NCBI RefSeq assembly: GCF_024294805.1
Contig: NZ_JANCLU010000010.1
Coordinates: 62,001 to 126,000, forward strand
DNA length: 64,000 nucleotides
Source of the DNA: Alsobacter ponti
Lineage (GTDB): Bacteria > Pseudomonadota > Alphaproteobacteria > Rhizobiales > Beijerinckiaceae
Direction of reading: 5' to 3'
The notes beneath the pieces were generated by a model. It saw nothing but the letters and a program-made list of their open reading frames with translations. It was not told the origin of the DNA and ran no database searches. The position numbers and the translations under genes are program-made. Below are positions 18,281-27,028 of this stretch, piece after piece. Each line of letters begins with the position of its first letter. The stretch's first letter is position 1.

Positions 18281-19296
18281 TCGTCTATCTGCTGCGGCGC
18301 TTCGTGACGATGGCGATGACCCTGCTGCTGATCTCGGCGCTGGTGTTCCTCGTCATCAAGCTGCCGCCCGGCGACTACCTGTCGAACCAGATCGACGAGT
18401 TGCGCGCGCAGGGCGACGCGGCCGCCGCCGCCAAGGCGGAGTTCCTGCGCCACCAGTACGGGCTCGATCTGCCGGTCTGGCGGCAATATCTCGCCTGGAT
18501 CGGCGTCATGCCCGGGCCGAGCGGCTTCAGCGGCCTGCTCCAGGGCGACTGGGGCTGGTCGTTCGAGTTCCAGAAGCCCGTCAACGAGGTGGTCGGCACG
18601 TCGCTCGGCCTCACCGTGCTGGTCAATATCGCGGTGGTGGTGTTCATCCACCTCATCGCCATTCCGATCGCCATCTACTCGGCGACGCGGCAATACTCGG
18701 TCGGCGACTACGCGGCGACGCTGGTCGGCTATATCGGCCTGGCCACGCCGAACTTCCTGCTGGCGTTGATCCTGCTGTTTTACCTCAACCGCTGGTTCGG
18801 CATCTCGATCGGCGGCATGATGGACCCGCGCTTCGCCAACGAGGGCATGTCCTGGGCCAAGGCGCAGTCGATCGCCTCGCACCTCATCGCGCCGGTGGTC
18901 GTCATCGGCCTGTCCGGCACGGCGGCGATGATCCGGCGCATGCGCGCCAACCTCCTCGACGAGTTGCAGAAGCAGTACACGGTGACGGCCCGCGCCAAGG
19001 GGCTGAAGCCGCTGCCGGCGCTGCTGAAATATCCGTTCCGCATGGCCCTCAACCCGTTCGTGGCCGACATCGGCAACCTGCTGCCGCACCTCGTCTCGGG
19101 GTCGGTGCTGGTGTCGCTGGTGCTCAGCCTGCCGACGGTCGGCCCGGTGCTGCTGCAGGCGCTCAAGCAGCAGGACCAGTACCTCGCCGGTTTCATTCTC
19201 ATGTTCGTGGCGGTGCTCACCGTGGTCGGGATGCTGATCTCCGACCTGCTGCTGGCGACGCTCGATCCGCGCATCCGCTTCGGCAAGCGGGGTTGA
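18277..19296 (+). CDS. ABC transporter permease (DppB/OppB-like)
   Basis: An inner-membrane permease of 339 residues with six predicted transmembrane segments. The first is residues 9-28; after a long periplasmic stretch the BPD_transp_1 core begins at SLGLTVLVNIAVVVF. The cytoplasmic EAA-like coupling loop is VTARAKGLKPLPALLKYPFRMALNPF. The last segment ends DLLLATLDPRIRFGKRG, the standard ending of this family. ATGA overlaps the binding-protein stop. It partners the next permease to form the translocation pore. Confidence 0.92.
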   Translation: MIVYLLRRFVTMAMTLLLISALVFLVIKLPPGDYLSNQIDELRAQGDAAAAAKAEFLRHQYGLDLPVWRQYLAWIGVMPGPSGFSGLLQGDWGWSFEFQKPVNEVVGTSLGLTVLVNIAVVVFIHLIAIPIAIYSATRQYSVGDYAATLVGYIGLATPNFLLALILLFYLNRWFGISIGGMMDPRFANEGMSWAKAQSIASHLIAPVVVIGLSGTAAMIRRMRANLLDELQKQYTVTARAKGLKPLPALLKYPFRMALNPFVADIGNLLPHLVSGSVLVSLVLSLPTVGPVLLQALKQQDQYLAGFILMFVAVLTVVGMLISDLLLATLDPRIRFGKRG

Positions 19297-19297
19297 G

Positions 19298-20485
19298 GTG
19301 ACGCACGTGACCGACGCCGCCATCACCCACGACCCGCTGGCCCCCGGCCACTACGTCAACCCCGCGCCGTTCGACGCCTCGACGGCGGAGGCCATGACGG
19401 CGGCGGAGGAGCGCTTCTACCGCGCCTCGTCGCTGAAGCTGATCTGGTGGAAGTTCAAGCGCCACAAGGTGGCGCTCGCCTCGGCGATCTTCCTGCTGAC
19501 GCTCTACGCCATGCTGCCCTTCGTCGAGGCCGTGGCCCCGTACCGGCTGGCCCAGCGCCACAGCGAGCACCTGTCGGCGCCGCCGCAGGGCGTCCACCTG
19601 TTCCACGAGGGGAGCTTCGTCGGCCCGTTCGTGTACCCCTACACGTTCCGCTTCGACATCAACACGTTCCGCCGCGAATACGTCGTCGACAGGACGCAGC
19701 CGCAGAAGCTGCGCTTCTTCTGCTCGGGCGAGCCCTACGATTTCTGGGGCATCGGCACGGCGCGCTTCCATCTCGTCTGCCCGCCGGAGAACGGCACATT
19801 CTTCCTGGTCGGCACCGACAAGCTCGGCCGCGACCTGTTCTCGCGCATCATCTACGGCGCGCGCATCTCGCTCACCGTGGGTCTGCTCGGCATCGCGGTG
19901 TCGTTCGTCATCGGGCTCACGCTGGGCGGGCTCGCCGGCTATCTCGGCGGCTGGGTGGACAGCACGGTGCAGCGCATGATCGAGGTGCTGCGATCGCTGC
20001 CGGAACTGCCGCTCTGGCTCGCCTTGTCGGCGGCGCTGCCGGCCAACTGGAGCCCGGTGCTGGTGTTCTTCGCCATCACCATCATCCTCGGCCTGCTGGA
20101 CTGGCCGGGGCTGGCGCGGGCGGTGCGCTCCAAGCTGCTGTCGCTGCGCGAGGAGGATTTCGTGCGCGCGGCGGAGCTGATGGGCGCGTCGCGCACCCGC
20201 ATCATCGCCCATCACCTCGTGCCGAACTTCATGAGCCACCTGATCGCCAGCGCCACGCTGTCGATCCCGTCCATGATCCTCGGCGAGACGGCGCTGTCCT
20301 TCCTCGGCCTCGGCCTGCGGCCGCCGGTGACGAGCTGGGGCGTGCTGCTCAACGAGGCGCAGAACCTCGCCGCCGTGAACCTCTACCCCTGGCTGCTGAC
20401 GCCGATGATCCCGGTGATCCTCGTCGTCCTCGCCTTCAACTTCATGGGCGACGGGCTGCGCGACGCCGCGGACCCCTATAGCTGA
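19298..20485 (+). CDS. ABC transporter permease (DppC/YejE-like) with a large periplasmic insert
   Basis: The second pore subunit, 395 residues. One membrane segment (around 50-70) precedes a long hydrophilic region of about 110 residues (including FDINTFRREYVVDRTQPQKLRFFCSGEPYDFWG). The five-segment core then starts at GTDKLGRDLFSRIIYGARISLTVG. The EAA loop is VRAAELMGASRTRIIAHHLVPN. Such inserts with RFD.xTFRREYV...RFF..G.PY.FWG are, from memory, a feature of a subset of family-5 importers, including sugar ones. The GTG start at 19298 is one base after the preceding stop; GTG at 19307 is an alternative. Confidence 0.9.
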   Translation: MTHVTDAAITHDPLAPGHYVNPAPFDASTAEAMTAAEERFYRASSLKLIWWKFKRHKVALASAIFLLTLYAMLPFVEAVAPYRLAQRHSEHLSAPPQGVHLFHEGSFVGPFVYPYTFRFDINTFRREYVVDRTQPQKLRFFCSGEPYDFWGIGTARFHLVCPPENGTFFLVGTDKLGRDLFSRIIYGARISLTVGLLGIAVSFVIGLTLGGLAGYLGGWVDSTVQRMIEVLRSLPELPLWLALSAALPANWSPVLVFFAITIILGLLDWPGLARAVRSKLLSLREEDFVRAAELMGASRTRIIAHHLVPNFMSHLIASATLSIPSMILGETALSFLGLGLRPPVTSWGVLLNEAQNLAAVNLYPWLLTPMIPVILVVLAFNFMGDGLRDAADPYS

Positions 20486-20493
20486 TGCGAACC

Positions 20494-20522
20494 GGGCCGG
20501 CGGCGGCGTCGCCGCCCGGCCC
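20494..20522. terminator. G+C-rich hairpin between convergent ABC and gshA units
   Basis: An inverted repeat of two arms (GGGCCGGCGGCG and CGCCGCCCGGCCC, one-base bulge) sits in the 42-bp gap between two convergent genes. The position fits a bidirectional terminator, but neither side has a run of Ts. Confidence 0.45.
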
Positions 20523-20527
20523 GCGCC

Positions 20528-21898
20528 TCACAGCGTCTGGGTGTCGAACAGCGGGTCGATCGATTCGCCCCAGCGCTCGCGGTAGAGCGCCAGCAGCGTT
20601 TCGGCGCGGGTGCGGCCGGTGGAGGCGATGATCTCGATGGGCTCGATGAAGCCCGTCTCGTCCCGGCCCTCGCCGTCGAGGCGGGCGCGGCGGCGCAGGC
20701 CCTCTTTGGCGATGTCGACCATCTGGCGCGCGATGTCGCGCACCGTGCCCTTGCGGAAGGGCGTCGCCAGCGCCGTCTTCGGCACGCCGTCGCGCAGCGC
20801 CTGGCGCTCCTCCTGCGTCCACCCGGCGACCAGCGCCTCGGCGTCGTTCAGCGCCTCGCCGTCGTAGAGCAGGCCGACCCACAGGGCGGGCAGGGCGTTC
20901 AGCATCGGGCGCGGCCCGGCGTCCGCGCCGCGCATCTCGATGTACCGCTTCAGGCGCACGTCCGGGAACAGCGTCGAGAGGTGGTTGGCCCAGTCGGAGA
21001 TCGTCGCCCGCTCGCCCGGCAGCTGCGGCAGGCGGCCGGCCAGCAGGTCGCGGAACGACGCGCCCGCCACGTCATGGTACGTGTCGCCGCGCTTGACGAA
21101 GTACATCGGCACGTCGAGCGCCCAGTCGGTGTAGCGCTCGTAGCCCATGCCGGGCTCGAACACGAAGGGCAGCAGGCCGGTGCGGTCGCCGTCGGTGTCG
21201 CGCCAGATGTCGCCTCGGGTCGTGAGCAGGCCGTTCGGCCGGCCTTCGGTGAAGGGCGAGTTGGCGAACAGCGCGGTGGCGACAGGTTGCAGCGACAGGC
21301 CGACGCGCATCTTGCGCACCATGTCGGCCTCGCCGGCGAAGTCGAGGTTCACCTGCACCGTGCAGGTGCGGAACATCATGTCGAGCCCGCGCCCGCCGAC
21401 CTTCGGCATGTAGCGCGCCATGATCTTGTAGCGCTGCTTGGGCATGACGGGCGTCTCGGCGCGCGTCCAGCCGGGGCTGTGGCCGAGCCCGAGGAAGCCG
21501 ATGCCGAGCGGGCCGGCGACGCTGCGCGCCGCGTCGAGGTGGGCGCGCAACTCGGCGTCGGTCTCGTGCAGCGTCTCCAGCGGTGCGCCCGACAGCTCGA
21601 ACTGGCCGCCCGGCTCGATCGAGATGGCGCCGCCGCCATGCGGGTCGAACAGGCCGATGATGTGCTCGCCGTCCAGGATCGGCTCCCAGCCGACGCGGGC
21701 CTGGAGGCCGGACAGCAGCGCGCCGATGCCGCGCGGCCCCTCATAGGGAACGGGGGCGTGGTCGTGCTCGTAAAACGGGAATTTCTCGTGCTCCGTGCCG
21801 ATCCGGAACTCGGAGTCGGGCTTCTCCCCCTGCGCGAACCACGCGACGAGCTCGTCCCGGCTTTCGATGGGCGTCGGATCGGACTGGTCGCGGGCCAT
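20528..21898 (-). CDS. gshA: Glutamate-cysteine ligase (class II / plant-like type)
   Basis: It joins Glu and Cys, the first step of glutathione synthesis. The 456-residue cytosolic protein matches the GCS2 family of alphaproteobacteria and plants: [12 protein letters not shown] near the N-terminus, [35 protein letters not shown], and [13 protein letters not shown]. The length is normal. The ATG at 21898 is preceded by AAGGA at a proper distance. It is convergent with the ABC operon and upstream of rsmE on the same strand. The Kef-type antiporter at 3.4 kb belongs to a family often controlled by glutathione, but no direct link is visible. Confidence 0.95.
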   Translation of the reverse strand: MARDQSDPTPIESRDELVAWFAQGEKPDSEFRIGTEHEKFPFYEHDHAPVPYEGPRGIGALLSGLQARVGWEPILDGEHIIGLFDPHGGGAISIEPGGQFELSGAPLETLHETDAELRAHLDAARSVAGPLGIGFLGLGHSPGWTRAETPVMPKQRYKIMARYMPKVGGRGLDMMFRTCTVQVNLDFAGEADMVRKMRVGLSLQPVATALFANSPFTEGRPNGLLTTRGDIWRDTDGDRTGLLPFVFEPGMGYERYTDWALDVPMYFVKRGDTYHDVAGASFRDLLAGRLPQLPGERATISDWANHLSTLFPDVRLKRYIEMRGADAGPRPMLNALPALWVGLLYDGEALNDAEALVAGWTQEERQALRDGVPKTALATPFRKGTVRDIARQMVDIAKEGLRRRARLDGEGRDETGFIEPIEIIASTGRTRAETLLALYRERWGESIDPLFDTQTL

Positions 21899-22016
21899 TG
21901 GAGTCCTTCGGGGAACACCCGCCAGAGTCGGCGGAGCCCTGTTACTTAGTTCGCAGAAACCGAGGTGGCAATCCGGCCAGGAGTTTGCAGTTATGCAAAG
22001 TGCGTCATGCGCGCGC

Positions 22017-22766
22017 TCAGGATCGCGATGCCCAGTCGCCCAGCACGCACTGCACCAGCGTCAGCGCCGCGACCGCGGCGGTGTCGGCGCGCAGGATACG
22101 CGGTCCGAGCGACAGGCGTACGACGCGGGGCAGGCGCAGCAGCCGCTCGCGCTCCTGCTCGGAAAAGCCGCCTTCCGGGCCGATGATGACGGCGAGCGGC
22201 CCTGGCCCGGCGCGGCGAAGCGCCTCCAGAGGGTCGCCCAGCTCGGCCTCCTCGTCGCAGAACACCATCAGGCGCCCGGGGTCCCACGCGTCGGCGAGCC
22301 GGTCGAAGCGCGTCTCCTCGCCGATCTCCGGCACGTTCAGCACGCCGCACTGCTCCGCCGCCTCGACGGCATTGGCGCGCATCCGCTCGAGATTGACCCG
22401 CGACACCTGCGTGTGGCGCGTCACCACAGGGCGGATCAGGCTCGCGCCCATCTCGACGGCCTTCTGGACCATGTAGTCGAGGCGGGCGTGCTTCAGCGGC
22501 GCGAACAGATAGTGCAGGTCGCCCGGCGCGGTCTGCGGACGCAGGAGCCGCTCCGGCGTGGCGCTCGCGCCCTTCTTGCCGAGCGCAGCGAGCCGCGCCA
22601 GCCACTCGCCGTCGCGCCCGTTGAACAGCACGATCGGCGCGCCCTCGGCCAGGCGCAGCACGTGCAGCGCGTAGTGGGCGGCGTCCTTGCCGAGCGGGAC
22701 GGCGCGCCCCTCGGCGAGCGCGTCCTCGACGAACAGGCGCTGGGCGCGGAAGTCGTAGGCCGCCAC
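22017..22766 (-). CDS. rsmE: 16S rRNA (uracil1498-N3)-methyltransferase
   Basis: It methylates N3 of U1498 in 16S rRNA using SAM. The 249-residue SPOUT-class protein has an N-terminal PUA-like region (RLFVEDAL...HYALHVLRLAEG). The C-terminal knot motifs are VIIGPEGGFSEQERE and LSLGPRILRADTAAVAAL, diagnostic of RsmE. A GTG start at 22766 is preferred: GGGAG lies eight bases upstream, VAAYDFRAQRLFVED begins as family members do, and E. coli RsmE has nearly the same length. In-frame sequence further upstream is basic and non-homologous. Confidence 0.93.
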   Translation of the reverse strand: MAAYDFRAQRLFVEDALAEGRAVPLGKDAAHYALHVLRLAEGAPIVLFNGRDGEWLARLAALGKKGASATPERLLRPQTAPGDLHYLFAPLKHARLDYMVQKAVEMGASLIRPVVTRHTQVSRVNLERMRANAVEAAEQCGVLNVPEIGEETRFDRLADAWDPGRLMVFCDEEAELGDPLEALRRAGPGPLAVIIGPEGGFSEQERERLLRLPRVVRLSLGPRILRADTAAVAALTLVQCVLGDWASRS

Positions 22767-22934
22767 GATGAAGCTCTCCCGGATGGACGCGTCCTGTGTA
22801 GGCCGGGGCCGAACCAATTTCAGCCGTTTTGTTCGGGCATGAGGACGAATTGCGAGCATGCCGGCCGGCCGTGGGATTGCGGTTCGGCGGGCGATGCTGG
22901 TATGCAACGCGCGGGTTTAGACGAGGCCGCTTCG

Positions 22935-23414
22935 ATGACCGCAGACTTGACTTGCGCGCGCCGCCTGGCGCTTGGCGTCGCCCTTGGCCTGGGCCTGATG
23001 GCCGCCGGGACGGGCGCCGCGAGCGCCCAGACCGCCGAATGCGACGCCCTGAAGACCAAGTTCGAGGCCTTCGCCAACCAGATCAAGCAGGCGCAGAGCC
23101 TGGCCAAGTCCAAGGCCGGCCCCGACAAGGCGTGCGGCCTGTTCAGGCAGCTGCAGGCGACGCAGGCGTCGCTGGTGCCGATGCTGGAGAAGGACGGCGC
23201 GTGGTGCCACGTGCCGGACCAGACGCTGCAGGGCGTGAAGGCGCAGGCCGAGCCCATCGGCAAGGCCAAGGACAACGCCTGCACGGCCGCCGTGAAGTTC
23301 AAGCAGTTGGAACAGCAGGCCCGCAAGCAGCAGGAGCAGCGCGGCCCCGGCCTGATGGGCGGTGGCGACTCCGTCGTCGGCGGCCCGGTGAAGATGCCGC
23401 AAGGCGCGCTGTGA
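22935..23414 (+). CDS. Small secreted protein of unknown function
   Basis: I do not recognise a named family. The 159-residue product has a clear Sec signal peptide (basic start, hydrophobic ALGVALGLGLMAAGTGAASA, cleavage after ASAQ near residue 32). The mature part is mainly helical, with four cysteines (ECDALK, KACGLF, AWCHVP, NACTAA) that could form two disulfides in the periplasm. The C-terminus is low complexity (QARKQQEQRGPGLMGGGDSVVGG). Its stop overlaps the ubiA start (GTGA), so the two are co-translated. This conserved-looking arrangement does not reveal its role. Confidence 0.75.
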   Translation: MTADLTCARRLALGVALGLGLMAAGTGAASAQTAECDALKTKFEAFANQIKQAQSLAKSKAGPDKACGLFRQLQATQASLVPMLEKDGAWCHVPDQTLQGVKAQAEPIGKAKDNACTAAVKFKQLEQQARKQQEQRGPGLMGGGDSVVGGPVKMPQGAL

Positions 23415-24364
23415 CGCCCGCCGGCCGCATCGAGGCCGGCGACGCACCCGTTCCGGACGCTGCTCCCGGCAATCTCGTCGACCGGCTCGCTCCCGCTTCC
23501 TGGCGGCCCTATCTGCGTCTCGCCCGCATCGACCGGCCGACCGGCTGGTGGCTGCTGCTGCTGCCGTGCTGGTGGTCGACGGCGCTGGCCGCCGGCGCAG
23601 GCGGCTCCGGCTTCCCTTCGCCGGCGACGCTCGCTCTGTTCTGGATCGGCGCGGTGGCGATGCGCGGCGCGGGCTGCACCTACAACGACATCGTCGACCG
23701 CGACCTCGACCGGCAGGTCGAGCGCACGCGCGGCCGCCCCATCCCGGCCGGGCAGGTGACCCCGCGTCAGGCGGCGCTGTTCATGGCGGCGCAGGCGCTG
23801 GTCGGCCTCGCGGTGCTGCTCACCTTCAACCGCTTCGCCATCGGGCTCGGCTTCGCCTCGCTCGCCGTGGTGGCGGCGTACCCCTTCATGAAGCGCGTCA
23901 CCTCGTGGCCGCAGGCTGTGCTCGGCCTCGCCTTCTCCTGGGGCGCGCTGATGGGGTGGGCGGCGGCGTTCGGCGCGCTGGCGTGGCCGGCCGTCGCGCT
24001 CTACGCCGGCGCGGTGTTCTGGACGATGGGCTACGACACCATCTACGCCGTGCAGGACTTCGAGGACGACGGCGTCGCCGGCATCCGCTCGACGGCGCGG
24101 CTGTTCGGCGCGCATACGCGGCTGGCGGTCGGCATTCTGTACGGGCTGGCGGCGCTGGGCGTCGCGGCGGCCTTGTGGGGCGCGGGGGTCGGGCCGGCCG
24201 GCCTCGCCGGGCTCGCCGGCTTCGTGGCGCATCTCGGCTGGCAACTGCGGACCGTGCGCGTCGACGACCCGCGCGGGGCGCTGCGTCTGTTCCGCGCCAA
24301 CCGCGACGCCGGCCTGCTGCTGTTCGCCGGCCTCGCCGTCGACGCCGCGCTGCGCGCCGCGTGA
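23411..24364 (+). CDS. ubiA: 4-hydroxybenzoate polyprenyltransferase
   Basis: It prenylates 4-hydroxybenzoate in ubiquinone synthesis at the inner membrane. The 317-residue product has both Asp-rich Mg-diphosphate motifs: NDIVDRDLD (92-100) and YDTIYAVQDFEDD (208-220). About eight or nine hydrophobic segments surround them, as in UbiA. GTG at 23411 overlaps the upstream stop (GTGA). It gives a 25-residue leader before SWRPYLRLARIDRPTGWWLLLLPCWW, the normal family N-terminus. It is convergent with the DUF6101-like gene, with only a 3-bp gap. Confidence 0.95.
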   Translation: MTPAGRIEAGDAPVPDAAPGNLVDRLAPASWRPYLRLARIDRPTGWWLLLLPCWWSTALAAGAGGSGFPSPATLALFWIGAVAMRGAGCTYNDIVDRDLDRQVERTRGRPIPAGQVTPRQAALFMAAQALVGLAVLLTFNRFAIGLGFASLAVVAAYPFMKRVTSWPQAVLGLAFSWGALMGWAAAFGALAWPAVALYAGAVFWTMGYDTIYAVQDFEDDGVAGIRSTARLFGAHTRLAVGILYGLAALGVAAALWGAGVGPAGLAGLAGFVAHLGWQLRTVRVDDPRGALRLFRANRDAGLLLFAGLAVDAALRAA

Positions 24365-24367
24365 ACC

Positions 24368-24943
24368 TCAGCTGCGCGCGATGATCTCGCGCTCGCGGTG
24401 GACGGCCGGGCTCTCCGGCATCCGGCCGGGGCGGCGGCGGGTGAGGAAGCGCGGGCGGCGGCGCAGCAGCGCGCCGGGCCGGCGGCGGCTGTGCCGCTCG
24501 CCCAGCCGCACCGCGCCGATCTGCTCGTAGAACACCGTCTGCGCGCCGTCTTCCGCCTCGACGATCAGCTTCAGGCCCAGTTCGCGGGCGAAGCCCTGCC
24601 AGCGGGCGATCACCGTCTCGTCGTCGGCCGCCAGGTGAACCGGCGTCTCGGCGCGGCCGCCGCCGAAGGCGATGGCGACCTCGTAGAGCTCGCGTCCATC
24701 AGGCTCCGCGCGGCGGCGCAGCACGACGCCGGTGGGCCGGCCGCTCGCGGCGGACCTGTGGGGTGGGGCAGGGCTGGGGGCGGGGGCAGGGCCGGCCCCG
24801 GGCGCGCCGCGGGCGGGGGCGGACCCCGGCGCGGCGGCCTTCTCGGGCCGGTTGTCCTGTTCGCATGGACTGGACCACATCTGTGCCGTCTCCCTGAAGA
24901 CGTGCGCGGCGACCTCTCGGTTCTTCCGCGTCGATGGCCTCAT
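24368..24943 (-). CDS. DUF6101-like protein of unknown function
   Basis: A 191-residue basic protein. A Pro/Ala-rich linker (about 30-68) precedes a folded-looking domain (GRPTGVVLRRRAEPDGRELYEVAIAFGGGRAETPVHLAADDETVIARWQGFARELGL). An extremely Arg-rich tail (HSRRRPGALLRRRPRFLTRRRPGR) follows. I associate this pattern with DUF6101, a family restricted largely to Hyphomicrobiales, but from memory only. The basic tail could contact nucleic acid or acidic lipid; that is a guess. ATG at 24943 is preceded by a GGAGG-containing purine stretch. It is divergent from the CysQ-like gene. Confidence 0.65.
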   Translation of the reverse strand: MRPSTRKNREVAAHVFRETAQMWSSPCEQDNRPEKAAAPGSAPARGAPGAGPAPAPSPAPPHRSAASGRPTGVVLRRRAEPDGRELYEVAIAFGGGRAETPVHLAADDETVIARWQGFARELGLKLIVEAEDGAQTVFYEQIGAVRLGERHSRRRPGALLRRRPRFLTRRRPGRMPESPAVHREREIIARS

Positions 24944-24969
24944 CTTGCCCCCGCCTCCTGCCCGGAACG

Positions 24970-25010
24970 CTTAATCGGCGTGGTTAAGCCCGGCTAACGG
25001 GCTCCTTAAC
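24970..25010. promoter_or_regulatory. Cluster of TTAA half-sites in a divergent promoter region
   Basis: Between two divergent genes, four TTAA/CTAA words occur within 41 bp: TTAA at 24971-24974, TTAA at 24984-24987, CTAAC at 24994-24998 and TTAAC at 25006-25010. The spacings (9, 6 and 8) are near but not equal to the TTAA-N7-TTAA layout of the cell-cycle regulator CtrA. The words also form overlapping inverted repeats (GTTAAGCCCG facing CGGGCTCCTTAAC). A regulatory site is plausible, but identity is uncertain. Confidence 0.3.
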
Positions 25011-25171
25011 GGCCGTTTTCCTTGACGGAGGGTTAGGAGGCCGCCGGGGCGGGATCGTCGCGCGCCGCCATGCGTTGGCGCTCAGCGCGCGCCTCTCCGG
25101 GCTGGCTGGAGCGTGGCTTGCCGCAATGCAGCAACGAGGGTAGAACCTCCGCAATTCAAGAGGTCGAGCGA

Positions 25172-25993
25172 ATGGCGATCGTGCCGAGCGACATCCCCAT
25201 CGGCGCGCTGACCGTGGCGCGCGAGGCGGCCGAGGCGGCCGGGCGGATGGCCATCGCCTATTTCCGCCATGGCTCGCCCACAACCGCCGGGATCGACTAC
25301 AAGCACGGCGGCTCGCCGGTGACGGAGGCCGACCTGCTGGTCGACGCCTTCCTGCGCGAGCGGCTGATGAACGCCGCGCCGGATTTCGGCTGGCTCTCCG
25401 AGGAGACCGCCGACGCGCCGGCCCGGCTGAACAAGCGCCATGTCTGGGTGGTGGACCCGATCGACGGCACCAAGTCGTTCGCGCGCGGCGATCCGGACTG
25501 GACCATCGCCGTGGGGCTGGTGCGCGACGGCGCGCCGCTGGCGGGCTTCGTCTACGCCCCGGTCACGGACGAGATGTTCGAGGCGATCCCGGGCCGTCCC
25601 GCTCTGCTCAACGGCCACCCCATCGCGGTGTCGCGCCGCGCCGCGCTGGCCGGCGCGCGCATCGCCGGGCCGCGCCCGGTGCTCGACGCGTTGCACGCCT
25701 CCGGCGCCGGCATCGAGCGCGCCGCCCGCATCCACTCGCTGGCGCTGCGCATCGTGCGCGTCGCCGACGGCACGCTGGACGGCGGCGTCGCCGCCAACGG
25801 CCCGCACGACTGGGACCTCGCCGCCGCCCACGCCATCCTGATGGCGGCCGGCGGCGTCATGCTGACGGCGGAGGGTGAGACCCCGCTCTACAACCGCCGC
25901 TCGACGCGCCACGACGCCGTCGCGATGGCCGGGCCGGAGCTGGTGGAGCCGCTCGCCGCCGCGCTCGGCCGCCGCGAGCGCTCCCGATCCTGA
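25172..25993 (+). CDS. Inositol monophosphatase family protein (CysQ-like)
   Basis: A Mg-dependent phosphatase of 273 residues, either 3'(2'),5'-bisphosphate nucleotidase (CysQ) or inositol-phosphatase type. Metal-site motifs are intact: VTEADLLVD (50-58), SEET (76-79), DPIDGTKSF (95-103) and the late HDWDLAAAHAI. ATG at 25172 follows AGAGG at about nine bases; a longer upstream frame lacks similarity. It heads a rightward run into DUF4170, an acyltransferase, waaA and lpxK. In Hyphomicrobiales that neighbourhood is, from memory, recurrent, so a link to lipid A/Kdo metabolism is possible. Confidence 0.88.
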   Translation: MAIVPSDIPIGALTVAREAAEAAGRMAIAYFRHGSPTTAGIDYKHGGSPVTEADLLVDAFLRERLMNAAPDFGWLSEETADAPARLNKRHVWVVDPIDGTKSFARGDPDWTIAVGLVRDGAPLAGFVYAPVTDEMFEAIPGRPALLNGHPIAVSRRAALAGARIAGPRPVLDALHASGAGIERAARIHSLALRIVRVADGTLDGGVAANGPHDWDLAAAHAILMAAGGVMLTAEGETPLYNRRSTRHDAVAMAGPELVEPLAAALGRRERSRS

Positions 25994-26037
25994 TCCCTTA
26001 CCCCTTGTCGACAACCATATCCTTTCAGAGGCAGGCC

Positions 26038-26298
26038 ATGACCCAGACCACGCTTCCGCAGCTTCCCCACCTCGTGTTCGGCGGCGAACTCGTGCGGCTG
26101 GACGGCACCGAGTTCCGCGACCTGTCCAAGCTCGACATTGTCGGCATCTTCCCGAACTATGCGACGGCGCACGCGGCGTGGAAGGCCAAGGCGCAGGCGA
26201 CGGTCGACAATGCGCACATGCGCTACTTCATCGTTCATCTCCACCGCTTCCTCGATCCCGCGGCCATGCCTGGCGTGGCTCCGATCGAGCGCGGCTGA
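26038..26298 (+). CDS. DUF4170 family small protein
   Basis: An 86-residue cytosolic protein of unknown function. The sequence LVFGGELVRLDGTEFRDLSKLDIVGIFPNYATAHAAWKAKAQATVDNAHMRYFIVHLHRFLDP matches what I recall of DUF4170 almost end to end. The ATG at 26038 is preceded by AGAGGCAGG at a suitable distance. It is fixed between the CysQ-like phosphatase and the DUF374 acyltransferase, suggesting a role in the same envelope pathway. No catalytic motif is visible. Confidence 0.85.
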   Translation: MTQTTLPQLPHLVFGGELVRLDGTEFRDLSKLDIVGIFPNYATAHAAWKAKAQATVDNAHMRYFIVHLHRFLDPAAMPGVAPIERG

Positions 26299-26323
26299 TC
26301 GCGCCGGACGCGGGGGCGCGCCG

Positions 26324-27028
26324 ATGCGGACCCCTCGCTGGGCGCTGAGGGCGCTCGGCCGCGGCTTCGCGGCCTATCTCCGGCTTGTGCGGCGCACGAG
26401 CCGGATGACGCTCGACCCGCCGGACCTGTTCGACCGCCTGGAGCCCGACTGGCCGTTCGTGTGCGCGCTGTGGCACGGCCAGCATTTCATGATCCCCCTC
26501 GGCAAGCGCCCGCAGGACCGCTACGCCGTGCTGATCTCCCGCAGCGACGACGGCGAGATCAACGCCGCCGCCTGCGAGGCGTTCGACATCCGCCCCGTCC
26601 GCGCCTCCGGCGGCGATCCGCGCAAGATGCGCAAGCGCGGCGGCGTTTATGGCCTGCGCGAGATGCTGCGCGCTTTGGAGCAGGGCGACAGCGTCACGCT
26701 CACCGCCGACATCCCGAAGCGGGCGCGCGTCGCGGGGCTGGGCATCGTCACGCTCGCCCGGCTCTCCGGCCGGCCCATCTACCCCTGCACCGTGGTGTCG
26801 AACCGGCGCGTCACGCTCGGCAACTGGGACCGCACCACCGTGGCGCTGCCGTTCGGACGCCTCGTGCTGGCGGTCGGGGAACCGGTGCGGGTGGCGCGCG
26901 ACGCCGACGAGGCGGCGCTGGAGCGCGCCCGGCTCGCCGTTCAGGCCGGACTCGACGAGGTCCATGCGCGCGCCTACGGCATTTTGGGCCTGGCCGACCC
27001 CGGCGCCCGCCTCAGGGATGCCGCATGA
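26324..27028 (+). CDS. DUF374 lysophospholipid acyltransferase-like protein
   Basis: A predicted acyltransferase of 234 residues (LPLAT superfamily, DUF374 type). The block CALWHGQHFMIPL contains the His of the active site. SRSDDGEI and GVYGLREMLRALEQGDSVTLTADIPKRARVAGLGIVTLARLSGRPIYP are characteristic. There is no strong membrane span, so it is likely peripheral. ATG at 26324 begins just after DUF4170, and the stop overlaps waaA (ATGA). Its placement directly upstream of waaA and lpxK implies acylation of lipid A or a related lipid; the acceptor is not deducible. Confidence 0.87.
   Translation: MRTPRWALRALGRGFAAYLRLVRRTSRMTLDPPDLFDRLEPDWPFVCALWHGQHFMIPLGKRPQDRYAVLISRSDDGEINAAACEAFDIRPVRASGGDPRKMRKRGGVYGLREMLRALEQGDSVTLTADIPKRARVAGLGIVTLARLSGRPIYPCTVVSNRRVTLGNWDRTTVALPFGRLVLAVGEPVRVARDADEAALERARLAVQAGLDEVHARAYGILGLADPGARLRDAA

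Noticed and set aside
8631-20485. Horizontally acquired island covering the glycan cluster and ABC operon
   Set aside because: Base composition by eye equals that of the flanks, and there is no integrase, tRNA, direct repeat or IS remnant.
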